Shown here in pieces: positions 12,543-23,645 of a DNA stretch of 64,000 nt. The stretch is taken from assembly GCF_902686445.1 (NCBI RefSeq), contig NC_062224.1, forward strand, positions 47,429,156-47,493,155, in the 5' to 3' direction. Made by a program: the position numbers and the translations under genes. The stretch's first letter is position 1. The number at the start of each line of letters is the position of its first letter. Source of the stretch: Sciurus carolinensis (Eukaryota > Chordata > Mammalia > Rodentia > Sciuridae). Under the pieces are notes generated by a model. That model did no database searches, was not told the DNA's origin, and saw only the letters and a list, made by a program, of their open reading frames with translations.

Positions 12543-13185
12543 TCAGCTCATTATTAAAATTTCAATAATCAACATGACAGCATCATACAATAGGCCAGAC
12601 TCAGTACAGATTGGAAAGATTGTGGGCTGGTTTTTAAAACACCGTCTGCCAAGTTTAAATCCATCTATGTAATGTTGCCAGGTAGCATCTCTCCTTTGCC
12701 AACTGGTCTTATGAGAGGTTCTGCCAGTCAAGAGAACCTGTGAAGCAGGATGAGGAGGAAGAGACCTTTCCTTCCGGTTGTCTCTTTCCCTGAGCAGCAG
12801 CAGATTGTCCCAGTCGCAGCCACTGATTCTAGCTGGCATTTTTTCTGGCAATCTCAGAGCCCTGCCTTATTGGTGCTCTCTTAGCAACACCTGATAAGAC
12901 TCTTCTCAGGGCAATTTCAGCCCCTTGGGATCCTTTGCAAAGTTCCTGAGGCACCAGCACTAACCGGGGTCCCCTCCTCAGAGGCCCCAGGGCCCTTCCA
13001 AGTTTATACATTTTACCAATTTCATTCCCTTTTCTTTGATCTTTCATTTCTAGGGTTGATAGCTGCAACAAAGCAGTTAGCATTTCCTTTTTGGTCTTTA
13101 AAATTCTCCAGTACATGACTAACAATTCCTTAGGTGGTATGATTCCCACCTCCTGAGAGAACCCTGATGACACAATGGGTTTCAA
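12543..13185 (-). other. Overlapping open frames of unknown origin, probably an old repeat
   Basis: The complement strand has a 118-codon frame (13185 to 12829) overlapping a 102-codon frame in another phase (12851 to 12543). The first starts MKPIVSSGFSQ and is rich in Arg, Leu and Lys; I recognise no domain. The block is more GC-rich than its surroundings and part of it (around 12690-12730 on the complement) resembles a motif seen in old interspersed mammalian repeats. I see no Kozak context, poly(A) signal or splice partner that would make it a gene. An eroded retroelement or retrocopy is the likelier reading. Confidence 0.3.
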
Positions 13186-13899
13186 GATACTCTGTCCTCC
13201 AATACATGAACATTGAGATCAACTACAGGCTTGAATCTCAGGTAACATTTTTCTAACAAGCATATTAGAATTAGAAGCAGGAATAATATAAATGTTCAAC
13301 ACTTTTAGACCATTTAAACTTGTAGAAGTTTAAAAACCTCTGTTATGTATTATACTTTTCTCTTTGGAAAATCCTGAGCCAAGAAATCATAAAAGTTGTG
13401 AAATTTTATGGGACTAATGATCATCTAATTAAATTTCCTGGTATAGAAGAGAAATGGGATTCCAGAAAGCTGAGCTTATTTCCCCAAATTTATACTGCTT
13501 ATTAATGCCAAAGATAGGACTTGTGCACAGATCTTTCAATCATACCTTGTATAGAACCCCAGGAAGATGTCTAGGAAAGAATAACAGATAATAACCCAAC
13601 TTAAGGTAATTTGGACAAATTCTCTTGCTGAAGAAAACCAGAAAATCTGGGAAAATTATTTTTAAATCTTCTTGAAGGCATCGAAAACCTAACCAAGATA
13701 AAATTAAATTGATCCAAACAAAAAATAAGACAGAAGGATCATGGGTATAGGTGGACAAAATTAGGTCCGAATAGAATCTAAAAGGACACCTAAACATAGA
13801 TATCTCAGGTTCACCGTATATGAAAGAGATCCTGGAAAATCCTTTGATTTTTTTTTTTTTTATTGAGACCCAGAAAGATGAACACCAGGAGAAAGGTAA
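13186..13899. other. AT-rich DNA, possibly old L1 flank
   Basis: A-rich on the + strand, with one T16 tract near 13846-13861. The 127-codon minus-strand frame at 13540-13923 is rich in Phe, Leu and Ile because of this bias and carries no recognised domain. Confidence 0.35.
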
Positions 13900-14480
13900 C
13901 TCAGTTCTCACATGGATTTTCACTCAGCTTCAAATAATTTCAGTGACATAGAAAAATCCCAATCCATCCAGTCAGATTAAGGTTGATCTAAGAATACTGG
14001 TATACCAAGTTGTCTAGAAGAATTTTAAAAAAGAAAAACACTGTGGAGGGCAAGTTCTCATATAATTTCTACAAACAATTTTTTTTCAAATATGACATCC
14101 AGAACAAAATTAAAATAAATCCAATACAAAAAAGAGACAATTTAATAAACATGGAAACCATGCAAAAAAATGAAAAATAGACACCAATACACAGAGACTT
14201 TGGATAATGGGATTATCAGTTACTTTCTTTAGAATAACTATACTTTCTATGTTTAAGAGCACTTTAGACACAACTGAAGAAAGTATCAGTTAAATGGAAG
14301 GTAAACTATAAGAAAATATATAGAATAGAACAAAAGGGTATCAAATACAGAAATGTGAATAAGACAAAATAAAAATCCCAGAAAGAAGGATGGAGATACA
14401 GGAAGAAATGAAAAATTACATGGAAATATGTGGGTAAATCTAAAGTAAAATGGATTATAAAAAATAATACTATTAAAGTT
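13900..14480 (+). repeat. Old L1M-type fragment (ORF1 upstream region)
   Basis: A-rich + strand sequence contains the run GGATTATCAGTTACTTTC, TTAGAATAACTATACTTTCT, ATGTTTAAGAGC and AAACTATAAGAAAA. This resembles the classic 5' part of ancient L1M elements (a GAATTATCAGA, AAAATAACTATG, ATGTTCAA order). It is highly diverged and lacks any preserved coding frame. The call rests on similarity recalled by eye. Confidence 0.35.
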
Positions 14481-14532
14481 TGATAATCTTTAATAGACTA
14501 ATGTGTATAAAATTAGAATTTCCATCCTCTCT

Positions 14533-14625
14533 GAAGGAGGTGGAGGAGGTAAAGGAGGAGTGGGAGGGTAAGGAAAGGAGGAGGAAGAAGAGGAGGGAGA
14601 AGGAAAGGGGGAAGAAGAAGAAGAA
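14533..14625. repeat. GGA/GAA-rich purine tract
   Basis: About 93 bp that is nearly all purine on the + strand, built of GGAGG, GGAAGAAG and AGGAGGAAG words. Such mirror-rich homopurine tracts can adopt triplex or slipped structures. Confidence 0.9.
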
Positions 14626-14814
14626 TATCTAAAACATAAACCAATCATCTATTTCTTCAGGTTGTCTTCTATGAGAAGAGTTTATGGCCTTCCTTTTTCA
14701 CCTGCAAGTAACTCATTAGCAAAACTTGAGATGAGATTCCAGAAAAAATCTAGAAAATACTGAGAAAGCCAAAGAGAAGTGGAGATCTTTCTTTTTTCTT
14801 AAGAATAATAAAAG

Positions 14815-14965
14815 AGAGTAACTATTATTAATTTATCATATTCCTAGTAGATAGGCCCTATTTTCACCATTTGTCTTATAGATAAAGGAACTGAGACAAA
14901 TAAAGGTTTAGCAAATTGCAAAAGTGACTTAGTCAGAGTGGAATTGAGGTCTGGAGTTTGTACTG
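14815..14965 (-). repeat. MIR SINE
   Basis: Read on the complement it follows MIR: AGATAAAGGAACTGAGACAA on this strand corresponds to the GATGAGGAAACTGAGGC core, followed by AGCAAATTGCAAAAGTGAC and a GAGGTCTGGAGTTTG end equivalent to the 5' region. Confidence 0.6.
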
Positions 14966-15140
14966 TGTCCCTCTCAAATCCCCTTCCAACTTCACCCCTC
15001 ATTAACTCCTTACATAAAATGTTCCTAATAATCTCTGAAATTTCAGACTATATAGCTTTATTGTCCTTATTAAAAAAAAGACTCTTCTGACTTGTATTAA
15101 TTTTTACGTCACAGCACTCTGAGTGGATCACACTGGACAG

Positions 15141-15534
15141 CTGGGTGCTATGGTTTGAATCTAGAAAGTTCCTTTAAGGTCCCATGTATTGAAGGCTCAG
15201 TTGCCAGCATGAGATGCTAGTGGATGGTGGTAGAACCACTGGGAGGTGGGGACTAGAGGGAGGAAGTAGGTCATTTAGATTATGTCTTTGAAGGGGATAT
15301 GGGAACCAAGCTCCTTCCTGTTTCTCTTTTGGCTTCCTGGTTGCCATGAAGTGAACTAAACTCCTCTGCCCTGTGCTCCCACCATAATGTACTATGCCAC
15401 CACAGGTCAAATCAACTGGGCCAAATGACCATAGACTGAACCTTCTGAAACCATGATCCAAAATAAATCTTTCATCTTTAAAAGTTGATTACCTTAGGTA
15501 TTTTGTCACAGTAATGCAAAGTTAACACATTGGG
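15141..15534 (+). repeat. Complete MaLR LTR with 5-bp target duplication
   Basis: The LTR itself spans 15146-15529 (384 bp), starting TGCTATGGTTTGAAT and ending GTTAACACA, with TG/CA termini. A poly(A) signal AATAAA lies at about 15463-15468. Flanks CTGGG (15141-15145) and TTGGG (15530-15534) fit the 5-bp duplication expected for MaLR/ERVL with one mismatch. The start is shared with rodent ORR1/MT and primate MST LTRs. No internal region or second LTR is present. Confidence 0.85.
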
Positions 15535-16444
15535 GGTTGCCAGCATCTATCTGGTCTTCAGGGAGAAGCAGAGAAAGGAATCCCAAAGGAATTTGAGAAT
15601 AATCATGGTGGTCATAGTGTCATTCCTCTTATGCTAGGATGATGCCTGGGCAGCAGGAAGAGATGTTTGTGACTTCCCTTCATGTGATAATGAAAGTCAA
15701 AGGGAGACCATACTTCTGTCTGTTTTTATCGGAAATTTTGTTTCTCTTTGGGGTAACCAGGTCATCAGTTTTGCATTCAGATGTCTTGGAAAACAACATT
15801 TGCCCTTCACTATGATATTGGAAGTTACTCTGAATAATAGCTTAGATCCAAATTGAACTGAATATATTGAAAATTAGATGACACGAAGAAAGAATAAGAT
15901 CTGAAAATAGACCATTTGGGTGGAAGCCCCTTCCCTACCTCCGTCTTTTAATCTGGCTGCTTAATATATTTGTGGTTTTGCTTGAGACTGTGCAATTGCT
16001 TGGTCATGGCCCTCACTACTCAGAAACTTCCTGCTTCTTCCCTCAGGGAGGCTCTGCCCTACCAGGATAAGGCTGGCCCTTCCATCTCAGGGTTTTCACA
16101 AAATACTGTGTTCTCAAAGAGATAGTGGATGTTTTAAGACCAAGAAGCCACTGATGAAAAGGTTGCAATTTTACTGGATATTTTTAAGTGCTCTTTATTA
16201 GGAATGAACATCTGGAAAAATCTTTCTCAAGGTGGGTGTGTGGCTGGAGCCCTCCTCTGCAGTAGGTCAAATGCCTGCCCTAAATTCCTATGTAAAATTG
16301 TAAGCCCTCTCCACCCTTCCACACACTCTATACCTCAACCTGGTTTAGTTCTATAAATAGAACGTATCACTGCATGACATCCAAGACATCACACTTGATT
16401 ATTTGTTTATTTACATCTACTACCCCAATGAGTAAAACAATTTT
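15535..16444. other. Unique DNA, nothing recognised
   Basis: No repeat or exon-like feature recognised. Confidence 0.45.
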
Positions 16445-16530
16445 GTTTTGCTCACTCTGGTATCTTCACTGAATAGAATAGTGCCTGGAACTTTATAGGC
16501 ACTTGTTAACTATTTGCTGAATGAACAATT
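16445..16530 (+). repeat. L2 3' end fragment
   Basis: GAATAGTGCCTGGAACTTTA, TAGGCACTTGTTAAC and TATTTGCTGAATGAAC reproduce the end of the L2/MIR shared 3' tail (AGTGCCTGGCACATAG, then TTGTTGAATGAA). Confidence 0.5.
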
Positions 16531-16639
16531 GTATACTATTCAGAGATCCCATACACACACATACAAACACACATGCACACAAACTTTGAAATGCAAGGAT
16601 TTTCATATCCTAGCATAATTTGTACTTTCTGCACATAGA

Positions 16640-16950
16640 TACAAACAGTGCCCACCTTCCAATAATTCAATTTAGAATATTTCAACTTTAGAATGATGTG
16701 AAAGCCATAGGAATTTAGTAGAAAGCATAGTTCAATTTTTGCATTTAAATCTTTTCCTGGGTTAACGACATACAGTTGTGATACTGGGCAGTAGCAGTGA
16801 GTCTGGCTCCCAGTCAGATACAGGATCAAGATGATAAAGAACCAAATGTGCTGTTGCTAAGCTAGGATGGTCAGCAGGTTAGGTGCATTAAATGCATTTT
16901 CAACTTAGGATATTTTTGACCTACAATGGATCAATGGAAGTTATTGCATT
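16640..16950. repeat. Tigger-like (pogo/mariner) DNA transposon relic
   Basis: The run AATATTTCAACTTTAGAATG, GTGAAAGCCATAGG, CTTTTCCTGGGTTAACGACA, GGGCAGTAGCAGTGAG, CTCCCAGTCAG and TTAGGTGCATTAAATGCATT matches the layout of an old Tigger-class non-autonomous element that ends in a TTTTCGACTTACGAT-type terminal region (here TTTTCAACTTAGGATATTTT). No transposase frame survives. Confidence 0.55.
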
Positions 16951-17782
16951 GTAAGCTAAAGCACATCTTTACGTTTTAGTCCTGGAGAACTCAGAAATAG
17001 TAAGGGATATACTTGCAACTGTGAAGCCTCATCCAAGATCATCTCACTTCATTGGAGCAAGTTGGTCCCTTTTACCATGGCCCTGATGTCTGGGGATGAA
17101 ATAGAATTGCCTTCCCTTGCTCATTCATCCAAGAATGTATTTCTGCCCTTCCTGACCCAAAAGTCCTTGGCTCCTAACCCTACTGATGAAACAGGTCAGA
17201 CTTTACAGAGAGATCCAAAGGCACAGACCTCAGTCTGGGAGGTGTGACAGGGGCTGAGACTGAAAGGGTTTAGGGATGCAGGAAAGGCTGGGATCCTGCC
17301 AGAAACTCAGCACGGGACTGGACTTTGGTCCAAATGCCCTCCACATTAGTCTCAGCACCGTCCAAGCAGAGGCTTTGAGGATCCAATTCCGTATTCATAG
17401 ATCAGCCTTGTTTATAAAGCAGTTCACAGTTCAACAGTCACTCCTCCCCTGGAGAGGTGTGTTGGGCATGAATAACCACGTCTGGCAGCATGCGCCTCCC
17501 AGAGCAATGAAAGTCTGAAAACAAAAACAGATGACAGCAACCAGGATGACGTTCTCTTAAGGGAAAGAGCCAGGCAGCAATTGGACTGTTTCAGAGCGGG
17601 TCTGGTATCTGCTGTGCCCAACTTCAAGCCAACAGACACGCCAGCCCTTAGTTGTCACTATACCTTTCCCTTCAAAACTCTACAAAGCAGGGACAAAAAT
17701 AAGTCGCCCCTTAATAAGGACCCTCCAGTTTCAAATGCAGCTCTTCTAGGAATACCACTCTCTTTCCAATCAAATATATTCC
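16951..17782. other. Unique DNA, locally GC-richer, no gene seen
   Basis: Open frames of 60-83 codons overlap in several phases (17062-17832). They carry no domain I recognise and are not joined by splice signals. I treat them as chance. Confidence 0.45.
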
Positions 17783-17868
17783 CTGGGTTGAGAGTATTGC
17801 TCAGTGGCAGAGCACTTGCCAAGCATGCATGAAGCCCTGGGTTCCATACCAAGCACTGAGGGGAAAAA
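17783..17868 (+). repeat. ID SINE
   Basis: GCTCAGTGGCAGAGCACTTG (A-box region), GCATGCATGAAGCCCTGGGT and GTTCCATACC (B-box region) identify an ID SINE. Its tail has expanded into the CA microsatellite that follows. Confidence 0.88.
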
Positions 17869-17871
17869 CAG

Positions 17872-17873
<2 letters not shown>

Positions 17874-17912
<39 letters not shown>
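17874..17912. repeat. (CA)n microsatellite
   Basis: About nineteen CA units directly downstream of an ID SINE tail, a common birthplace for microsatellites in rodent genomes. Confidence 0.95.
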
Positions 17913-17914
<2 letters not shown>

Positions 17915-18591
17915 ACATCTAACAATCCAAGAAACTTCACATCAAGACCTTAAAGCTCATGACAATTTTGCTCCTTCTGCTGTTGTTGCCCCAGATGTCT
18001 GGGGGCCCCCGTTCCTGAAACATCCCTCCAGGCAGCCAAAACAGGGCTGTTCTGGAGACTTAAGGGAACACACTTTATCTGAGGGTTTCGGTTCAATAAG
18101 CAGAAGTAACTCAGTGACATAAGAAGTGGCACAAATCCGACAGGGGTGCAATCAATATGGATATTTTTGGCCCTTCTTCATGCTTCAGCAAATACCCCGG
18201 ATGCCAGTTATCTTCCTCTTTGTTCACCCTTATTGTCCCGACAACTTCACAATAGAAACTGCATACACTTCAGATCCAATCAGTTTAATAAACCCACCCT
18301 CCCCTGCCAGCCCCTAGGAAAGTGTACATATGGGGACAGAAAGTCCTGTCTGTTAAACTCCGTCATAGGAGAAGAGAGTTAAAAAAAAAACTAAATGAAA
18401 AGCCATTTTGCTTATTATCTCCTCTTGCTCCTGTTTTTCCAGGAGTGCTCAGGCAATCTCAGCCAAAATCTGGCTTCAGAGTTACTTAAGCTAGGCTCCA
18501 TTTCCTCCTGGTGACATGTCCCAATAGCCCTGCCCAGTAACAGGCAGACTGGGAGGGCTGTGGCATCTTTCACTTAGGGCAGATGACATTC
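17913..18591. other. Unique DNA, no gene seen
   Basis: Several short overlapping frames (60-97 codons) in different phases and on both strands, none recognisable. No repeat family seen. Confidence 0.45.
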
Positions 18592-18798
18592 TTTTTTTTT
18601 TTTTTTTTGTACTAGGGATTGAACTCAGGGGCACTTGACCACTGAGCCACATGCCCAGCCTTATATCGTCTTTTATTTAGAGACAGAATCTCACTGAGTT
18701 GCTTAGCACCTTGATTTCACTGAGGCTGGTTTTGAACTCCCAATCCTCCTGCCTCAGCCTCCTGAGCTTCTGGGATTACAGGTGTGTGCCACTAAGGT
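18592..18798 (-). repeat. B1-ID composite SINE (squirrel-type)
   Basis: Read on the complement: a 7SL-derived B1 head (complement of the GCCTCCTGAGCTTCTGGGAT-TACAGG region at about 18763-18787), a middle segment, then an ID-like 3' part (complement of TAGGGATTGAACTCAGGGGC at about 18613-18632), then poly(A), seen here as the T run at 18592-18609. B1 joined to ID is known from squirrels and dormice, so this copy helps place the organism. Confidence 0.9.
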
Positions 18799-19214
18799 GT
18801 GTGTCACTTCTGTGACAGAAGAGTTACTCTGAATCACTTTATGTTCCTTCTCTCCTGCTGTGCTTTATAGGTCTCTTTTTCCATGGAGAGAGGGAATGGA
18901 CAGAGAGAGCGGATTTTAGAAATATTGTAAAATATTAATTTAATATTTAATTTCCTATTAAATATTTTCCTGCCCTGCCCCACTTCCTTTTCCAGCATTT
19001 TCCAGCCTCCTTTCTATAGATTCGCTCTTGTGTGACTCTGCTTTGTTCCCAAGTGCAAGACACATGTTGTGCTCTTGTCAGTCCTAGTCATTGTTCTTGA
19101 AACTCTGATATCTTAGCTCCCCAGTGGGTCATTTCCTTCACCCATGGAGCCTTTTGAACTTCTCTTTGCTTTGTGTCACTTTCTGCTTCATCCTTTTGGG
19201 ATTTTGGACATTCA
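18799..19214. other. Unique DNA, nothing recognised
   Basis: TATTAATTTAATATTTAATT near 18931-18950 is a locally self-complementary AT stretch. Otherwise no feature is recognised. Confidence 0.4.
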
Positions 19215-19345
19215 TCCATCCTCCAAAGTGTAAGCTCCTGGAGGGAAGGCCCAGGGTTTTATTCATCTTTGAATCTCCCAAGTACCTAACAAAACATCCT
19301 CCACAAAGAAAAGGCTTTGTTGAATGGTGGAACATCAACAATGAA
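19215..19345 (+). repeat. L2 3' end fragment
   Basis: AAGTGTAAGCTCCTGGAGGG, AAGGCCCAGGG, TTTGAATCTCCCAAGTACCT and GTTGAATGG follow the L2 3' end (TGTAAGCTCCATGAGGGCAG, then TATCCCCAGCGCCTA, then TTGAATGA). Confidence 0.55.
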
Positions 19346-19574
19346 ACTGCTTCTCCTTTTCCTTTGTTGACCTCTTCCTGGTGCTTTTCAGCTTCCTCAC
19401 CAGAGCGAAACTGGTAAATTGTAAGGAGGGAAGATTTGTGCTGATCTGGTATAAAGATGTCAGTATCTCTGGTTAAATATAATATTTATCTGATCACTGT
19501 TCCTGTGACTTCATCAATGTGATGACCAGTGCCTACCCTGATGAAAGTAATATTCAGAGGCTCTACAGAGCCAT

Positions 19575-19755
19575 GGAGCAATTGTGGGGCAAGGGCTTTG
19601 GTGCTAGCTCCCTACTTGCTGCCTGGGTGATTTTGGGTGAGGCGCCTCTCTAACCTCAATTTTGTAGTTTTAAAAATGCCTACCTTGCAAAATAGGTATG
19701 AAGATTAAAACTGATATATGTAAAGTGCCCAGCATGACTTTTGGCATAAATAATT
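19575..19755 (+). repeat. MIR SINE
   Basis: GGGCAAGGGCTTTGG, CCTGGGTGATTTTGGGTGAG, TCTAACCTCAATTTTGTAG, AATAGGTATGAAGATTAAAA and GTAAAGTGCCCAGCATGAC follow the MIR consensus order from the central core to the 3' end. Confidence 0.7.
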
Positions 19756-19761
19756 GAAAAA

Positions 19762-19990
19762 CATTTTTGGGCTGAGCACCAGGGCACACGCCTGTAATCC
19801 CAGTGGCTCCCGGGCCTGAGGCAGGAGGATCATGAGTTCAAAGCCAGCCTCAGCAACAGGGAAGCACTAAGCAACTCAGTAAGACCCTGTCTCTAAATAA
19901 AATATAAAACAGGGCTAGGGATGTGGGTCAGTGATCAAATGTCCCTGAGTTCAATTCCCAGTACCACCGACCAAAAGAAATGCATTTTTG
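19762..19990 (+). repeat. B1-ID composite SINE with target duplication
   Basis: The SINE spans 19770-19980. The B1 head (GCACACGCCTGTAATCCCAG, GAGGCAGGAGGATCATGAGT) leads to GACCCTGTCTCTAAATAAAA and then an ID-like part (GGGCTAGGGATGTGGGTCAG, GAGTTCAATTCCCAGTACCA). CATTTTTG at 19762-19769 and 19983-19990 is the core of the target duplication. It inserted at the 3' end of the preceding MIR. Pol III A and B boxes are present in the head. Confidence 0.9.
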
Positions 19991-21450
19991 CTTTACATTT
20001 ATGTTGTCTCCTTTCCCATTACCTTGGGCAGTAAATATACTACTAAAATGTTGGAGTGAAGATAGAGAGGCAGTACAAAACTTCTCATCTGCCTTCATCT
20101 TTCCACTGACATCCACATTTTGTTACTAGAAGAAAATGAGAACTTTTCCAAAGGTTTGGGAGAGTTCCTAAATCTTAGAAGTTAGGCTTGGAGTTGCATT
20201 TTAGATTTGCCAGATAGACTCACATGTTGAAGGGAGATGTGCAAACATTTTCAGTCAGCAAAAAGCTTTCAGAAATAATGAAACTCCAAAGAAAAGGGCA
20301 GATATGAACCCTAATTTTGAGGAATTCATAACACTTTACCAAACTGCCTTCACACTTCCTGGAAGATTATGATCCAGGTCAAGAACTTGCTCTGAATAGT
20401 TCTCTTTTCTCCTAGGATATTCAATAATCATAGATCAGACCCTTTGGGTCGGTTTCCTGTGAATAATCACACCACTGGGCTCCCATCGTGCAAGGTAGTA
20501 TAGGGATCAATCATCTCTTCCAGTCTCCCACTAGAAAGCCTCTCTGCACCACAAAGAGAATCAAAGGAAAAAGGATGTAAAACAGGAATAGAAAAGGAAT
20601 AAATGCAATTTTTTTGTTCAAACATTTATCAGGCATTGACTATGTTGCAGGCAGTTCTTTGGGGCTCACCTAGAGAAGTAAAGTAAAAAATGAGGAGACC
20701 TTGGCACTGAAGAAAGTCAAGGAAAGAAAGTCTTCCAAGAAGAAAGGACAATTATGATGTTGGATTCTAATGAGAAGGCAGAAGAAAAACAAGGCAGCCT
20801 TCGAATTTGATGATAAGACACTCACCCCCATTCATGGAAAGAAAGGTTTCTATGGAATCGCAGTAGCAGAAACAAAACTGACAGGACACAGAGCACAAAG
20901 GGCGATGAGGAGACCCACATTCAGTTCACATTGCACTTTAAGAATCTTGATGGAGAAGAAAATCAGAATCAAAAGGCAGTGGCTGGAGAGAAAAGTCAGG
21001 TAAAAGGATGGGTGTGTTTGCTTTCCTAGTGGGATGCATCTGAACGTGTCCACAGGCAAGTGAGAAGAAGGGTGAAAATACAGGAGGAGGATAAAAAACG
21101 AGACGGGGTTTCTAAGGAGCAGGAAGGGGATGGCGTCTTGAGCAACAGGGTTCAGGTTGGCCACAGACAGGGGGAAGGGTACACATCCTGTTCCAACCTA
21201 GGAGGGGAACCAGTATGGGCAGAGTATGGGGACACTCCCAAGTGAATGAGAAAGAGTGCACTGGAGTTTGGGGTTCCCTGCCTGTTGGTTTTTGTATTCA
21301 CCATGACGAGGAAACAAGGGAGAGTGTTGAGAGAGGTGGAAACAAGGGAACTTAAGAAGAGAGGAAAATGGGGACTGGCAGAGTTCATTGGGAAAACCTA
21401 GAAGTTTTGCAAGACCTAGCTGCTACTGAAGACTGGGAAAATGGAGTTAT
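19991..21450. other. Mostly unique, purine-rich + strand
   Basis: From about 20680 to 21400 the + strand is strongly A/G-rich. A short piece near 20615-20700 resembles an antisense L2 tail (ACATTTATCAGGCATTGACT). Frames of up to 104 codons here mirror the base bias and contain no recognised domain. Confidence 0.4.
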
Positions 21451-21579
21451 GAGCTGGGGTCATGGCTCAGTGGTGGAGCACTTGTCTAGCATGTGTGAGG
21501 CACTGGGTTCGATTCTCAGCACCGCATATAATAAATAAAATAAAGGTCCAACAACAACCAAAAAAGAAAAAAAAAAAAT
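21451..21579 (+). repeat. ID SINE, long-tail subtype
   Basis: GAGCTGGGGTCATGGCTCAG, TGGTGGAGCACTTGTCTAGC and GGGTTCGATTCTCAGCACC are a full ID body with good A and B boxes. The tail AATAAATAAAATAAAGGTCC with ACAACAACC is shared with the copies at 54.5 kb and 62.0 kb and absent from the other ID copies here. Confidence 0.92.
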
Positions 21580-23339
21580 AGAAAGAAAGAAAAGAGAAGA
21601 AAATATAGACTTATGCAACTTTCTCCACCAGCATTCAATGGAGGAGTCAGATTTACCCAACAGTGAAGATATGGGATTTGAGAAAGAAGATGGACTAATC
21701 CTGGGTTGAGATTTTATGAAGTGAATTTGACCTAAGGACAAGAGCAATAATACTGACATTTCACAAAAGAATAGCAGCCACAGAGAGAAAAAGCTTCTCA
21801 CAATAGCCTGCGGCATCTAAGTTTTCTGGAAAACCTAAGCAGCTGCTTATGTTTCCTACAGATCTTGTCCTACCATTCACAAATTCCTACCAACCAAAAT
21901 ACCTAATTTAGGATAGGAGACTCTGGGCTAACTAACAGTGCAGTCAAAAACACATGAGGAAAAGCCTGGGTCCTTTTGGGGCATGTCCATTGCCAAGTTC
22001 AGACCATAAGTAAACCAATTGCACTCTATGGCTAACCCCACCATGGCACCCTTGAACCACATTCGCTGAACCTGTCGCTAAAACATTTTTCCATCAAAGT
22101 GCTTTTTCCACTTAAACTGTTCAGCCTCATAGAAGTTTAGTATTTTTTTTTCCTTTTGCAAAAGTGTTAAAAATATGTTCTGAACTTAGGCATATACTGT
22201 CATTGCAGTCTTTAATAAGCCTACCTCAATTTAGGAAAAGCAGAGAGAATTCGAGCCAATTGGAAGAAAAAAGAAAAAGAAAAAAAAGCAGAGAAGGGCA
22301 GGAGGAGGTGGAAAGGGCTACTTGTGGCTGGGCAGGTAGGTAGCCCATAAAGACTGTCCCTGCCTTGGATAATTTAGTGCCTCTGTGATGTGTGAATGAG
22401 GCCCTACAGGCGGGAACTGCTCTGCAGCTTTTGGGTTTTGATCTCTGTCAGTAATGAGATGCCAGCAGCCCCTACTTCAAAAGCCTGGACTGCTGGAGAT
22501 AATCTGCTGAGAGGCCCCCAGAATTTCAAGTGATCTCTCAGACTAAAGTATGAAGGATTACGCAGACAGCAGAATGGATGATGGAAGAGGTATTGCTTGT
22601 TTGATATTTGCTCTTTGATTTCTTTTAAATGTCCTTGTTTTCATTTTCCAAAGGGGCAGTTTATGGTTCCACACTCTTAACACCAGAGATTAGCATTGTC
22701 AGAGATTGCTGCTGTCTGGGTACTGTGAGCGTCACAGGACAACCATACATTTTATCTTTCCCTTTTTTTTTTTAAATCCTGACTGTCTGTAAAAACACTG
22801 CCACTCCAGATTCGGTGACAAATGTGGTGCAGGGTAATAGTATCCAGCCTGTTCTGGAGACAGAGCTTTCCTGACAAATCCAAATGTTCAGAGATTACAC
22901 TTGGATTCTTTTGAGGTTTAATCTCTTTTCTGAAACAGTTGTGCACTCAGGAGGGAATGGGGGACAAAAGGCCACAGGCTATGAGAAACATGTTATAAAA
23001 TAGCATAAGCCTTCATTTCTCGTATCCAATTTTACTTAGAGTTGAAAGCATATAATTTTCAAGGCATGTTGTACCAGGAAATGTATCTGGAGTAATTCAT
23101 ATTGGACAGACAACCTCATACTCCGGAAACAAAACAGCAGGGCAAGGTCATACCTCATGACCTTTGTTATCCCATGCATGAAAAAGTGTAGCATTTCAAT
23201 GTCCCCCCAAAACACACAAGACCTGAAGGTTAAAGGCAGCCATGGATTAATCTGCTGAAGAAGTGTGTACATGCTTTAGACTGTCTTCATATACATATAA
23301 TTCACAGGAGTTCTTGAAGTTAGAAGATCCTACAATATA
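21580..23339. other. Unique DNA with a possible conserved noncoding core
   Basis: No interspersed repeat is recognised over about 1.7 kb. 22330-22740 is balanced in base composition and repeat-free, and could be conserved noncoding sequence. An A-rich tract lies at 22266-22290. I see no exon with matched splice sites. Confidence 0.4.
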
Positions 23340-23645
23340 TTATACAGGTTGAATAGCCCTAATCAGAGAATCCAGAATCCCAAAGATTTTGAGCACAGAC
23401 ATGATGCCTCAAATGGAAAATTCTGCACCATGAAACTTTTTTTATACACAAAACTACTTTAAAATATTGCATAAAACTATTTTCATAAGACATATGAAAC
23501 ATAAATGAATTTCATGTTTAAACTTGGGTCCCATCCCCGAGATAATTCACTATATATTTGTAAATATTCCAAAATCTAAAAAATACCTTACATGTAAAAT
23601 AGTTCTGGTCCCAGTCCTTTTGAATAAGGGGTGCTCAACCTTCTG
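23340..23645. repeat. Tigger-like DNA transposon with terminal inverted repeats
   Basis: The left end ACAGGTTGAATAGCCCTAAT and right end AATAAGGGGTGCTCAACC are inverted copies of the CAGGTTGAGCATCCCTAATC type of terminus found in Tigger-class elements. The interior (TTTTGAGCACAGACATGATG, AACTTGGGTCCCATCCCCGA) follows the same family. No coding remnant. Confidence 0.7.

Noticed and set aside
13540..13923. 127-codon minus frame rich in Phe, Leu and Ile
   Set aside because: Its composition follows the A-rich sense strand and the 3' end overlaps a probable old L1; the apparent hydrophobicity is a base-composition effect.
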